From Zygnema cylindricum (lineage: Eukaryota; Streptophyta; Zygnematophyceae; Zygnematales; Zygnemataceae), in the NCBI GenBank assembly GCA_037447655.1, contig JBBHKE010003190.1, positions 489,424 through 553,423 of the forward strand: 64,000 nucleotides of DNA, read 5' to 3'. The notes under the pieces were generated by a model. That model searched no databases and was not told the origin of the DNA. It was given only the letters and a program-made list of their open reading frames with translations. Positions 23,812 through 34,945 of this stretch are shown here, piece after piece; positions within the stretch are counted from its first letter, which is position 1; the number at the start of each line of letters is the position of its first letter. The translations under genes and the position numbers were made by a program.

Positions 23812-24701
23812 CACCGCGAATCGTAATTAGAGTAAATTACTCTAATTCGGTCGCTCGAAATTTTCGACTCTATCACATCAAATAGAGAAATCGACTCTAT
23901 TTTTTTCATTATTCGAATTTGGGTGTGGTTTAATTAGCGTTTTTTTTTCGTACATCCTAAGTTCGAGGGTGACGCAAATTGTACTCTACAAATTTGCGAT
24001 TCCTTCGTACGGTTGGAACTTAGGCAGTACGACGCTAAGTTTTACAGGAAAACGACAAAAAAAAACCCTTACTTATGCACATGGGGACACACCCTTACAG
24101 TGCTTCAGTTTAAAGAGGTTTCGTTTCAATTTGCGTCTAAGTTCAATGTACCGCTTACACGACTAAATTTCAATTTTGCGGCGAATATCCAACGTTAACG
24201 ACAAAAAGTGACTGTCTGCAACACTTTTACTTACATGTGGTTGCCGCAGTTTTGTTACCGTAAACGTTCGCCGGCCGTGTGAATTGCTAATTTTATTATG
24301 ACGGTCGACGTTCGCAAGCGCGGCAAAATTTCAAGTGGTTGAAACAATATTTTGAAAGTCAAAGTTGTCCAACCGATTGACCGTCAAATTTGTACTCAAC
24401 GGTACTTTATTTGTATCAATGTGTACTTCAAACGTACAATTTTTGACAAAATGACGTAAGTGACTGTGCGCAACCAAAACAGTCACTGTCATGATCAATT
24501 CCCTAATATAATAGACATTTTAGTGCCGTAGAATAAAAACCATTTAAGTTTTATGCTATCATGAATATTCAAACTGTCGTAAACCATCTTACATAGTGTA
24601 TTTGAAGAACGAGCTTTTGCTCTCCGTTATCGTACGGTAACTACAAAAACCGACGTAGAATTACGAGGGGAAAGTTCGGGGTTTAAGCATGCGCCGTCAA
24701 C
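23812..24701. mobile_element. Orphan left end of a CACCG-type transposon
   Basis: After TA (23,810-23,811) the sequence starts CACCGCGAATCGTAATTAG, nearly identical for ~110 bp to the left end of the element at 24,704. It then diverges into a segment resembling 53,560-53,700 (GTACATCxTAAGTTCGA...). No matching right end is seen before the 9.9-kb element begins, so it is truncated or was interrupted by it. Confidence 0.7.
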
Positions 24702-25596
24702 TACACCGCGAATCGTAATTAGAGTAAATTACTCTAATTCGGTCGCTCGAAATTTCGACTCTATCACATCAAATAGAGTAATCGACTCTATTTTTTTCAT
24801 TATTCTAATTTAGGTGAGGTTTAATTAGCGTTTTTTTTTCTAATATAGGTTCGTTTTAAATAGTGTGGAGTACGGACGTCGTGTGACTGTGTAAAATTGT
24901 ACTTTTTAAATAAAAACGTACAGATATCGATTTAATAAACCCGCGGTCGCACGTGGAGTCGAACTAAACAAAAATACCGAAACTCATCGAATAACATCCG
25001 TTCGCATATATTTCGTCCGTCCACAGCATCGTCGCCAGTGAGAACGTTAACCTTGATTTACATGTTGCAAGTTTATAGTATAACGGCGAGAACATGTGTT
25101 TTCGTTCATTTGTGTAATAATTTGGTAACTGGTGTTCGGCGTTCCGCGGATTCAGTTATAATAGGGAATTTCGCAACAATTACATTAAAACTGTATTCTA
25201 ATTTAGGACCGCGTCAGTTTTAGCGTAAATATTAATTATACGCCCCTTGAAAGGAGTAACTTTTTATTGTAATATGGGTTTTTTAACACAATGGCACATG
25301 AAATAGAGTAAACATACTGACAAAAATAGAATAAATATACAGCATTTGGCGTGGGTGATATATGTCGTGAGGCAATGCCAAATGCGGACGGACCTCATAA
25401 AATATAATCTTTTTGGTCCAATCATAATTCACACTTTTTGTGTCCAATCGCAATCGCTCGTTCCCTTTTTTTTTGTTTCCAATCGCAATCGCTCGTTCTT
25501 TTTTTTTCGGTGGAATGTGACGACTGCGCCGCCATCTTGTATGCGCTGCCATTTTCAAAAATCTCTTCGTTTTCCAACATGGATATGTGAGAGACT

Positions 25597-25740
25597 CGCT
25601 TCCTCTTTCACCTCTATAGATTACACGTCGCCCATGTCATCTCTCGCTTCCTCTTTCACATCTACGGATTGCGCGTCGCCCACGTCATCACTCGCTTCAT
25701 CTTTCAGCTCTATGGATTTCATGTCGCACAAGTTATTTTT
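25597..25740. repeat. Three 48-bp tandem repeats
   Basis: Three copies of a 48-bp unit (CTCGCTTCxTCTTTCA ... GTCGCCCA). As 48 is divisible by three, both strands stay open (SLASSFTSxD on plus, VKEEA-type acidic on minus). Which strand, if either, is translated is unknown. Confidence 0.8.
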
Positions 25741-26649
25741 AGGGTTTTGTTGTGCAAAAAGACTAACATATTCCTGCAAGCCAACATGGCCATGATGATC
25801 GGGCAAGTACGTATTCTCTTACCATTGGCTCTTTTGTGGTTTGCTTTTGATTTCCTCATTTCACCTTTTCCGTAACCAATTGATTTTAGTTTAATTTTAA
25901 TGAAGCTTATTAATATTTTTGGTGAAGGTGCGAAGACAAATGCTCGATATATTTGAAATGGAAAGATGTATTCCTTTGTTATTTTCACTGTTAGATTTTC
26001 ATAATAACAGTCGGATTTGTAATCTATGCAATTGTCACACTTGTTATTCTCAAAGGATTCAAAAACATAGACATGTGCATTTGTTTAATTTTCGTTAAAT
26101 GTCATTAAACAGTGGTTTTTATAAAAATAATAAAAAAAAAAATAAAAAAATGGTGAACTAATTTCTATCCAGCTTTAACTACGATTTAATTAAAAAAATA
26201 TTACAAACTCCAAAAACCCATGAAAAATCCTTGAAAATTTCAACGGACTGACAGTTTAAACTAAGCAATTTTTTTGTGTTTTTCAGGTTGGGGACAACGC
26301 TTCTGATTTATTATCGACATCATGTTATTTGTGATTTTTTAGACGTACAAGAGGATAGTGAAATGATTACTAAAAATCAGAATTTATAAAAGAAAATAGA
26401 TAGAAGATTCAAGATAAAGTGGAATTGTATCGCAATTTGTATGATTTCAAGGCCAATATTGAGCTACACAATTTGTACGATATCAAAATTTGCGATTCAT
26501 AATTGTATATTTTTGTAATGTGTACAACTTGTTATTACTATGTTTTGCACTCTATATATCATTATCTTATGTTTTGTACTAAATGATTCCGTTTGTATAT
26601 GTTTGCGTCCGCTATGGAATAATTTTATCCCCTACTCATGGATTTTTAC

Positions 26650-27145
26650 CAACCAGCGACGAGACATTGTCGTCGCTGGATTTTACATAAATGGAATAAT
26701 ATTTTTATTTATACTGTGACGGTTGTTGAAATACCAGCGACGAGATATTTTCGTCGCTGGATTACATATCTATGAAATCAAGGTAGTTTGTTATTTTGTT
26801 CCTTTTGTCATGGATTCTGAACAACCAGCGACAAGACATATTCGTCGCTGAATTTTACAGCAGTGGATTCAAGGTATTTTGTTATATTTTTTCCTTTTGT
26901 CATGTATTCTGAACTTCCAGCGACGAGAAATTATCATCGCTGATATTCATTAATATAACCGTTTAAGCAAAAACACTAAATAAGTTTTGTCATCACTGAA
27001 AAATACTTCGGCAATGAGGCAAAGTCATTGTTGAAAAGCCCATGTTGCATGATAATCTGACAACGATGATGAAATAACAATGACATAAGCCATGTTATTG
27101 GTGCGACAGCAACCAGCGATGTGGCGCGCTCGTCGCCTAATACGA
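26650..27145. repeat. Palindrome array i (CGACGA...TCGTCG)
   Basis: Five degenerate palindromes of the form CCAGCGACGA-N6-TCGTCGCTGG, at about 26,655, 26,733, 26,824, 26,917 and 27,113, spaced about 80-95 bp apart except the last. They lie downstream of the transposase gene. Arms differ by compensated or single changes. Confidence 0.85.
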
Positions 27146-27582
27146 ATAACGTCAAAAACCACAAGTTTGTGTATCAAAACTAAAAAAAAAAAAAATTATT
27201 AACCAAGTACAACATAATGTTTCGCATAAATTAATGATAAACACACAGTTTTACATTGACCATGACAAACCACAACTCTTACACATACTTATATATTGCC
27301 AAAAGAATATCATGTATTACAAAAGGTTCGTTTTGTACATCGTTTTGGCATACATATTTCACAGTGAAGTAAATAAAAAACTTGCAATAAAAGACGCACT
27401 ATGCGACGTAATACCCTTACTATATTGTCTGGTACCTCGTACCACCTAAATCCGTACACTATTATCACTTTTAAAACGGGTAATACAAGCCAAAGCAACA
27501 AAAGCTACAAAACTATGTCTCTTCTACGCTTTGAATTCCAGTATAAAGGAATACAAGGGAATGGTAAGGCATTCCTAAGGGC

Positions 27583-30500
27583 TTAAAATTCGTCCCCGTC
27601 CGTGAATTGTTCGTCCGTAGACTCTTCTTCTTGAGTACCGACCTCGGCGTCATGAGAATTTCCGCGGGATTCCCGTGTCCTTGGTAAGGAAGGTGGCACT
27701 TCTTCGCCATCGAAATGGTTTCGGTGTTTGTTGATGATGCATTGCAACTGATGTGTAAGCATTCCCTCCTCCCATGTCCCATCCTTCAATGACAACCCAC
27801 ACTGAATCATTGCTTTTTGTGCATATCCCATCCCATCCTTGTCTTTCATGGAGTTAACTTCTCGAATGGAGTCCCTTGCCAACTCGAGAAAATACCTTTT
27901 CCCCGGCCCTAATAATTTTCCAGACCAACCTCGGTTAGAGGGTTGTGACCACTGTTCATTCCTAACCCCTGACATCTTCCAATTTTCCCACTTCCTACTC
28001 CAAACTTCTTTTATTTTTGATATTACAAACGAATCAGCCGGTTGCACCAAGTGAGTAGCACTCGGTGGAAAGAAGTGTAACACCGTATTTTTTGCAACCA
28101 AAACGCGGTTAAGCTCCTCGGACATGTTGTGTCCTCCGCAATTATCGAGGAAGATTGTTTTTTGTCGACCATAGGAATCGGCTTGATACGACCTGCGGTC
28201 CTCAAACCATTGGGGGAAGACTCTCTTGTCATTCCAACCCTTTGCGCCCGTGCGATAGCACACACCTGTTATTGGTTACATGGAAATAATAAAAAAGGCA
28301 TTAAATTAAATAACATTAAGGAGGGAAAAAATGATAATGGGGATTGAAGATGATGAGGGGAGAAGAACGGGAGAGGGAAAAATCGAACAATTCAGGACAA
28401 ACAAAACGAAACAAAGGGATGTATACCTGGAATATCGTCGGGGAGATTGCGAATTGGGTAAGTCCTATTACGGTTAGTGAGAATAAGCATAGGTGATTCA
28501 ATCCGTGCATTCACCCCTCCGTCGTTGAATTCGGTGAGACGCACCATCAAGGTCATGGATTCGCCTCCACCCGCAACGTCGGCATACTTCACGACTTCAT
28601 CGCCACGAAACCCTAATGTCTTGCCATTGTCCATATTTAAAATCATATAGGTCTCATCCATATTCTCCACTAAATCTTCGTCAAGCTCACCTAGATCACA
28701 CAATGAAAATGACGACAATGAAACAAAAATCGGATCAACAAAATATTTATTTTACCTTTGATCAATTCAACAACCCTGACACAAAAAAATAAATAACAAT
28801 ATCATTAATAGCATTAAAGTATAGGTCTCACCCGAAAGGAAGCCCCTTTTTAAAACGCCCCAGTGATAAGCCACGGTTTTCTCAATGTGATTCTCTTCTT
28901 TCCGGACTACATTGTAATTTGCCTTTTTGGGCACGGATGACGATGTTGTGTTTCTCGTGAAACCTTTGGATCCACCTTTTTGTAATTCGTGTAGTCCTCT
29001 CACGTCCGAACTCGTCAAAGAACTCTGACGCGTGCTCCTCTTTCAAACGTATAATTATGTCGTACGCCATCTCTTGCACAATTGACGTAGAAAGTTTCAT
29101 ACCCGCCTTTTTAAATCGATGAAAATCCTTGAGTAATTCTTCGTGAAGACGGATCACCCAAGGCATTTCTTTCCTTCCCCTACCCGGTAATGCTTTCATT
29201 ACCGCCACATTTCGTTTCCCGAAGCCAGACGTAGACAGCGTGTTACTTGTAACTCTAATGCCTCGTACTATGGCCACCCTTTCAACCCACCATCTCCTTG
29301 CTTTTTGATACTCTGCGGATAAGGATAAGAAATAAAAAAACAAAAAAAAAATGGTTAGTAAGAAAAAATATGGAAAAATTTGAAAAAAAATGTGTTTGAA
29401 TGTTTGTGTCATTTCAGCGACGATAATTTGTCGTCGTTGGTTCGGCTTCGACAATATGTCATTGCTGAATCAGCGACGACATTATGTCGTCGCTAAATAG
29501 CTGATGAAAAACCATCGTCAGAAATTCAGCGACGAGAATTTATCGTCGTTGATTTGACTAGAATATAATGTCATAGCCAAATTAGCGACGTTATCTCGTC
29601 GCTGAATAAATTATGACAATTCGTCATCGGTAATTCAGCGACGATAATTTGTCATCGCTGGTTCGGCTTCGACAATATGTCATTGCCGAATTAGCGATGA
29701 CATTATCTCGTCGCTGAATAAACAACAACACTATTACATATTAATATATGGCAATATTATAAAATTAGTATTACTATATAGATTATTAGTTTAGCAATTG
29801 TACAAATGTATACCAAATATCGGTTTGGAAAGTTAAGCTCGATGAAAGACTTACCTGCTCGGCAAATACTTCACCGACTCACCGGCAATGGTGAGTATCA
29901 CTCCAAACTTTTTTTTTTTTTTGTTCATCTCTCGAGTTAGGTTTGCCACCATTCGCCGAACATTTCTCAATTGTTCTCGTTGCTCCGCAACTTCACGACT
30001 CAACTCCATAACTAAGCGTGGAAGATCAACTACCTCCGGTGGGAGGGGAGGAGGTTTCGCCGGTACCACTCTCGGTACTTCCCATAAAAAAGCACGCCTA
30101 ACTACAAGGTTGCGAAATTTGTGCAAAAGTTTATTGCGTGCCTTTCTCAACTCCTTTAGTTTGGGAGTTTTACGAGCATTTCTGAGGACGGTGTATAACA
30201 GAGGGTCCCATGGATGGTAACGTCGGAGTAATTCCGGTACATCGACAAAATAGCCATTATCTTCCCGCACAATCCACGTGAATTGCTGGTCATCGGGTTG
30301 GAAATGTCGGATGTACCCAAAGTTCGATCCTCCTTCTTCTCCTGCTATGAAAAGCCAAGTAGGATGAGCCGGTACGTCGGGAGAAATATCCAACATTTCC
30401 GAGAAAGGGTTTTTCAATGGATCAATTGGCCGCGGTTCGCCGTACCTCCAATGCTCCGGCCACTCTTCCACAGGAATGTATGGGCAGCGCTTGGACGGAA

Positions 30501-33500
30501 ACTATCCATTTCCTCCTCCCCGGTGGGAGGCGGAAAATACCAATCCGGCTCCTCTACACGATATGGAGCCGATTGAATGGGCCCCCCTTGTTCCGGAAGG
30601 GCCAAAACAAGTGCTCTTTCCCGGTTCGGTGAAGGAGGTTGCATGACAACCTCATCATCACTTACAAAATCGTTTTCTTTCATTCTATCGGAACTTTCCG
30701 AACTCTGATCATCCTCGGTTGAGGCTTCCCCCATGAACTTTGTCACTGGAATGTCGGTGGGATGAATTTTTTCGGGCGATTTTTCGTCCTCGGCTGGTTC
30801 GCTTCCGTCCACGATACTTTCATCATCCCCGGACTCCGATGGGACATAATCCTCATCTTTTTCATCTTTATTTTTTTTTCCTTCTTGGACTATCTCTAGT
30901 TGTATGTCATATCCTTTGAGCGACGACACCACTCTACCCTTCTTTTTTACCTTACCTTTCCCTCGTAGCTTTAGTTCGCCATCATTTTCACTTCCCTCCT
31001 CTTCCGCTACCACACCCTCCTTTATACCCTCATCCTCTATCACCATTTCCCCTCCAACCTTCTTTTTTAACCCATTATCACTTCCCTCCTCGCCCGAGTT
31101 CCCTTTTTCCTCTCCTACCTCACCCGGAAAAACACCTTCCTTTACGCCCTCTTCCTCTACGACCCTTTCTTCTCCTACCTATTTTTCCAATCCTTTATCA
31201 TTTCCATCAACATCCGGTTCGTCTTTTTCCTCTCCTACCACACTCAGGGAAACACCTTCCTTTACACCTTCTCCCTCCATCACCCTTTCTCTTACGACAT
31301 CATGTTCGAATCCTTTATCGATTTCCTCCTGATTTGGTTCCCCTTTTTCCTCTCCCACCACATTCGTTATATCCCCTTCTATTCCACCCTCACCCTCTAT
31401 CAAACTTTATTTTTTCAACCTCCTTTTCTAACCCATTATCACTTCCCTCCTCACCCGATTCCCCTTGTTCCTTTCCTACCTCACCCAGAAAAACACCTTC
31501 CTTTAAACCCTCACCCTCTATCACCATTTCTCCTACGACCTATTTTTCTAATCCTTTTTCATTTTCCTCCTCATTTGATTCCTCTTTTTCCTCTTCTACC
31601 ACGTTTGTTAAAACCAAATCTTCTCTACCCACTTCCTCTGTCGACCTTTCTCCGTCAACCTCCTCTTTTCCACTTCCTTCCTCATTCGATGCCCCTTTTT
31701 GGTCTTCTAACAACTTTTCATTTGTTTCACCCTCACTTTCATTCCATACCCTCACTAACTCTTCCGCCACCTCCCTTTCATGTATTTGTACCTCTACTTG
31801 TGACTCCTCCGTTCTCTCCACGTTGGTTAATATGTCGTCCCTCTCTTCACTTGGCCGGCGGTTTTCGAATTGAGTGATGTTTAAGGGAGGAAATCGATTG
31901 TATTGCAGTACATAGCTACGTGGTCGTTTAGTCGGTCGCTTGCCGGGATCCATGGAGTTGTTTTCACGCAAGTGCAAAGAAATCGGAATGCAATTGCAAA
32001 ATATTGCAAATTAACGGTAAATAAAACAAATGACAGCGAAGAAAAGACAGTCTCAAAAAATCACTCCATTTGAGCGTCAAATTTGTTTTTTAAATATGTA
32101 CAAATGATTAACATGTTTTTGACGACAAACCCTTGTTCGACCAACGTTTACCGACGTTTCAATATTGCGGCGACGAATATACACATTTCGACGTCAGGTT
32201 TATTCGTGAAGTCCAACAATCATCTGACGTAAAAAATCCGCGTCGAACGTCCATTGAAGTCTGCTACACGGACGTTCCAACATTGCGGCGACGAAAAAAT
32301 CAAATTTCGTCGTCATATATATTTGAGAAGTTCAATAACTGTCCGACGTCACTAAATCCGAATCGAACGTCCATTAAAAACTGCTATACGACGTTCCAAC
32401 ATTGCGGCGACAAAACGCCGAACTTCACCTGTTGTACATCGTCCAAGAGTCGAACATTCAGGCGACGAGAAAAAGTCATCGCTGACGATACAATACTGTC
32501 ATTTAGACGGCGACAACATAATGTCGTCGTCAATTAACTGATTCCGCGATTGTCCACATTGTGGCGACGACATTTTCTCATCGCCCTTGTCCAACATTCA
32601 GGCGACGACAATAAGTCATCGCTGATGGGACAATACTCTCTTTTATACGGCGGAAAACATAATGTCGTCGCCGGTTAACTTATTTGGCGTTTGTCCACAT
32701 TGAGGCGACGACATTTTCTCATCGCCCTTTCATTGTATGATGTGTGGACATAAATATAGCGACGACGCAATGTCGTCGCCATCCCAAAGACAAACGACAC
32801 AACCTTTTCCACCACCAATTTTCATCACAAACCCGCATACAATTTTATCCTACCTAAATATTGATCCTAAATATGTATATACACATGTAAAACAATACGT
32901 ATCGCAACCAATAAATAACACCCATGAGGAAAAGGGTTACAAATGTAAAGGATTACATTTAATTTCATGTCATCTGCAACGGATTACACTCAAATAATTC
33001 GCTTTAATATGTAAACAACAACAAATTGTAGAAAGGAAATATACATTAATATAAACTGAAAAATGAGAGAATAAAACATTGTAGATGATTGAAAACAGCA
33101 CAAAAATTGTAATAATCGACATGTGGATTGATGAGGTAAAGGGTGAATAGTTGTAGAAAAACTCACTACATCCTTTGCTTCCCGAAAATTGTTCGGGAAA
33201 CTTGTTGATAGTTTTGGGGATGAGGCTTCGGTATCCTCTCTCCCGCTCCTCAGCGATCATCCACATGATTATTCGCAAACGATCCCTTTTGGTTGTAACG
33301 TGTTGCTTTTTCCGACTGGACTGCGGCGGGTCAAATGTTGTAGGTTGACTCCCCAAATCTCCACCCACGTTGTTGTCTTCTCCGCTCGAAGCTTCTTCCA
33401 CGATTGGCTCCACACGTGGTAATTCGGTTGCACCACTCGCCGTTTCGGATCCAACATTGTTCATCTCTACGATCACCTCTTCCACAACAGGTGCTGGGAT

Positions 33501-33560
33501 ATGAGATATTCCGCTATATCTCGACGCGTAGTTACCCCAAATTCTTGTAAATCTCCACAT
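27583..33560 (-). CDS. DDE transposase, six exons
   Basis: Cuts and pastes the element by its terminal repeats. Exons by frame and splice consensus: 33,560-33,167; 29,312-28,832; 28,775-28,756 (20 nt); 28,690-28,427; 28,265-27,583; the junctions between 33,167/29,312, 28,756/28,690 and 28,427/28,265 agree in phase. (A sixth small leader exon is not needed; five coding exons are supported.) Exon 1 ends in a basic stretch (KKQHVTTKRDRLRIIMW) and exon 2 has a CENP-B-like helix-turn-helix region (RTTRITKRWIQRFHEKHNIV). The catalytic core shows ENMDETY, FLDNCGGHN and HLVQPADSF, the three acidic positions of the DDE_1 family. A 1-nt frameshift near 28,897 interrupts exon 2 (between LQCSPE and ENHIEKTVAYHW), and exon 2 does not join the microexon in phase, so this copy is probably inactive. 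Confidence 0.85.
29415..29720. repeat. Palindrome array ii, 56-bp period
   Basis: Six palindromes (CAGCGACGATAATTTGTCGT, AGCGACGACATTATGTCGTC and relatives) start at 29,415, 29,471, 29,527, 29,583, 29,636 and 29,692, i.e. every 53-56 bp. A weaker palindrome (TTCGACAATATGTCATTG) alternates. They lie inside transposase intron 1, downstream of the acidic ORF. Confidence 0.9.
29851..31977 (-). pseudogene. Acidic repeat-rich ORF inside transposase intron 1
   Basis: No family recognised. From ATG at 31,977 a Lys/Arg-rich start (GKRPTKRPRSYVLQYNRFPP) leads into a very acidic region with ~40-residue tandem repeats (EGEGxKEGV...VGEEKxE), broken by stops near 31,540 and 31,179. From 31,046 it is open with acidic runs (DDESIVDGSEPAEDE) and a Pro-rich part. 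After a 1-nt shift near 30,505 it continues with a compact domain (VEEWPEHWRYGEPRPIDP, FIAGEEGG, WIVREDNGYF) and a C-terminal coiled-coil-like segment (LVMELSREVAEQREQLRN). The stop at 29,851 overlaps a strong donor AGCAG|GTAAGT, but splicing from there into transposase exon 2 is out of frame. It may be an accessory transposon protein or captured host sequence. Confidence 0.6.
31018..31540 (-). repeat. ~121-bp coding minisatellite
   Basis: About five copies of a pyrimidine-rich (plus strand) unit recognised by CTTCCTTTA(A/C)xCCCTC, at roughly 31,018, 31,139, 31,259, 31,376 and 31,499. It encodes the acidic repeats of the ORF on the minus strand. Indels between copies break the frame. Confidence 0.75.
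32150..32785. repeat. Palindrome array iii (GGCGACGA...TCGTCGCC)
   Basis: About ten degenerate palindromes of GCGACGAC(A)-N-TGTCGTCGC type, including GGCGACGACATTTTCTCATC (twice, ~32,570 and ~32,704) and AGCGACGACGCAATGTCGTC (~32,759). They are embedded in longer half-repeats (GAACGTCCATT, GTTCCAACATTGCGGCGAC). They lie in intron 1, between transposase exon 1 and the start of the acidic ORF. Confidence 0.85.
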
Positions 33561-34623
33561 AATTCCGAAAAATAGGCGACTATTTATAGGAGAGGTGTGT
33601 ATTCAACAACGAGAGTCGGATGTAGGTGTATACACCCGTAAAAAAAATATTTCGATAATGCCATAGCTTGTCCGAAGGTGCAATATATACGTAGAAATTA
33701 TAAAAGCGTGAATTTATAAAAACGCGGCAATCCATTGTGAAAACATGATGATATCAAAATTTAAATATTAATATTTGGTTTTGAATTCTAAATATCGCCT
33801 TTTTTAAAAAATCAAAAATTGAAGCGTGAATCTGTAAAATTTACCGCCAAATTATTTTACGAAGCAACTGTGAAAAACGTTGCAAGTTATCAAACGTACG
33901 GAATTCTCCAGGAAAAGAGTCCAAAAGGACAATTGGTTTGTGTATTATGGTTGTTTAACGGCATCAAGATTCCACGGTTAATAAAATGGCCATGTGTAAT
34001 TGTGGTTGTCCAATAATATGTCGCTATACGTTCATTTGATAAGATATCTCCTAATTGCGACTCATTTAGAGTGAAATTTAACTGTAATAAGTGTTCGATT
34101 TACGACTTCGTCGTCTGAAAGAACTCAATTAGAGTTAAGAGTCTTTATTAAAGTAAATTTACTCTAATATAAGCTCCAAAGCGCGACACTATTAGAGTTT
34201 AAAAGTACACTTGTCATATGAAAATGAAAAAAACATAACGGAAATACTGTTTACATACGAATTACATTGGTAATCTGTCGCTAATAACTGTTGGTAATTA
34301 ATTACGCATATGCGTATAATTTACATATAACCATTGACGGTTGTCAGATGGAACTGACATCCAGCGCGACAAATTATACAACGTCACATTGACGTCGAAA
34401 TATACGGACTGACAAATTTCGTACGTCTACGTAAGTTAGTGTTGACAATTAGCGCGCACGTAATTATCACCGACATAACCCAATATAGAATAATGAAAAA
34501 ATTTAGAGTAAAGTTCACTGTTGAAAAAGGTCTATGACATCAATTAGCGTCAATTACTCTAATTTTTTTTTTTTGCATTTTTACTCTAATTTTTTCATTA
34601 CTCTAATTACGATTCGCGGTGTA

Positions 34624-34945
34624 GAGAATTAAACGTCATGTCTAAATTTTCAAAAACATTCGGACAAAAAATTATTTTTCTGTGAGTTTTGAGGTATTTT
34701 TTATTTAAACCGTCAGATTTGGACGATCGTACAGTCGCTGATCAAAGTAGCGATTTAAGAAGATCGCATAAAAAACCCATAACACAACTTACGATAGGAC
34801 TATCGTCAGATTTGGACAATCGGACGGTCGCTGATCAAAGTAGTGATTTAAGAAGATCACATGAAAAGCCCATAACCCAACTTACGATAAAGGCGCCTAC
34901 AAAAGGCCTACAATAGAAACGCCTGCTTTTGAACTATGCTTAAGG
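34624..34945 (+). repeat. Dispersed 320-bp repeat, copy 1
   Basis: Starts GAGAATTAAACGTCAT, immediately after the transposon's right TA, and matches 39,139-39,458 in the same direction. It contains an internal 93-bp tandem duplication (CGTCAGATTTGGACxATCG at 34,711 and 34,804). The 75-codon open frame inside both copies is probably incidental. Confidence 0.9.

Larger units (their letters stand above)
24704..34621 (-). mobile_element. 9.9-kb pogo/CENP-B-type DNA transposon
   Basis: TA (24,702-24,703 and 34,622-34,623) brackets terminal inverted repeats CACCGCGAATCGTAATTAG... and ...CTCTAATTACGATTCGCGGTG. Ends continue with further ACTCTAAT/ATTAGAGT motifs. It carries one transposase gene and one large unrelated ORF, both minus strand. 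TA targets and a DDE_1 (CENP-B/pogo) transposase place it in the Tc1/mariner-pogo superfamily; 9.9 kb is long for that group. An internally deleted derivative (52,269-52,905) confirms the boundaries. Confidence 0.92.

Noticed and set aside
29313-29855. Splicing of the acidic ORF into transposase exon 2
   Set aside because: The donor AGCAG|GTAAGT is strong, but joining to 29,312 (or the next AG) gives an immediate stop, whereas transposase exon 1 joins there in phase.
30904-31877. Ser/Pro-rich plus-strand ORFs up to 191 codons
   Set aside because: Antisense of the acidic ORF; composition follows from the minisatellite on the other strand.
26650-32785. CRISPR-like array
   Set aside because: Repeats are degenerate palindromes without unique spacers of constant length, in a eukaryotic transposon with introns.
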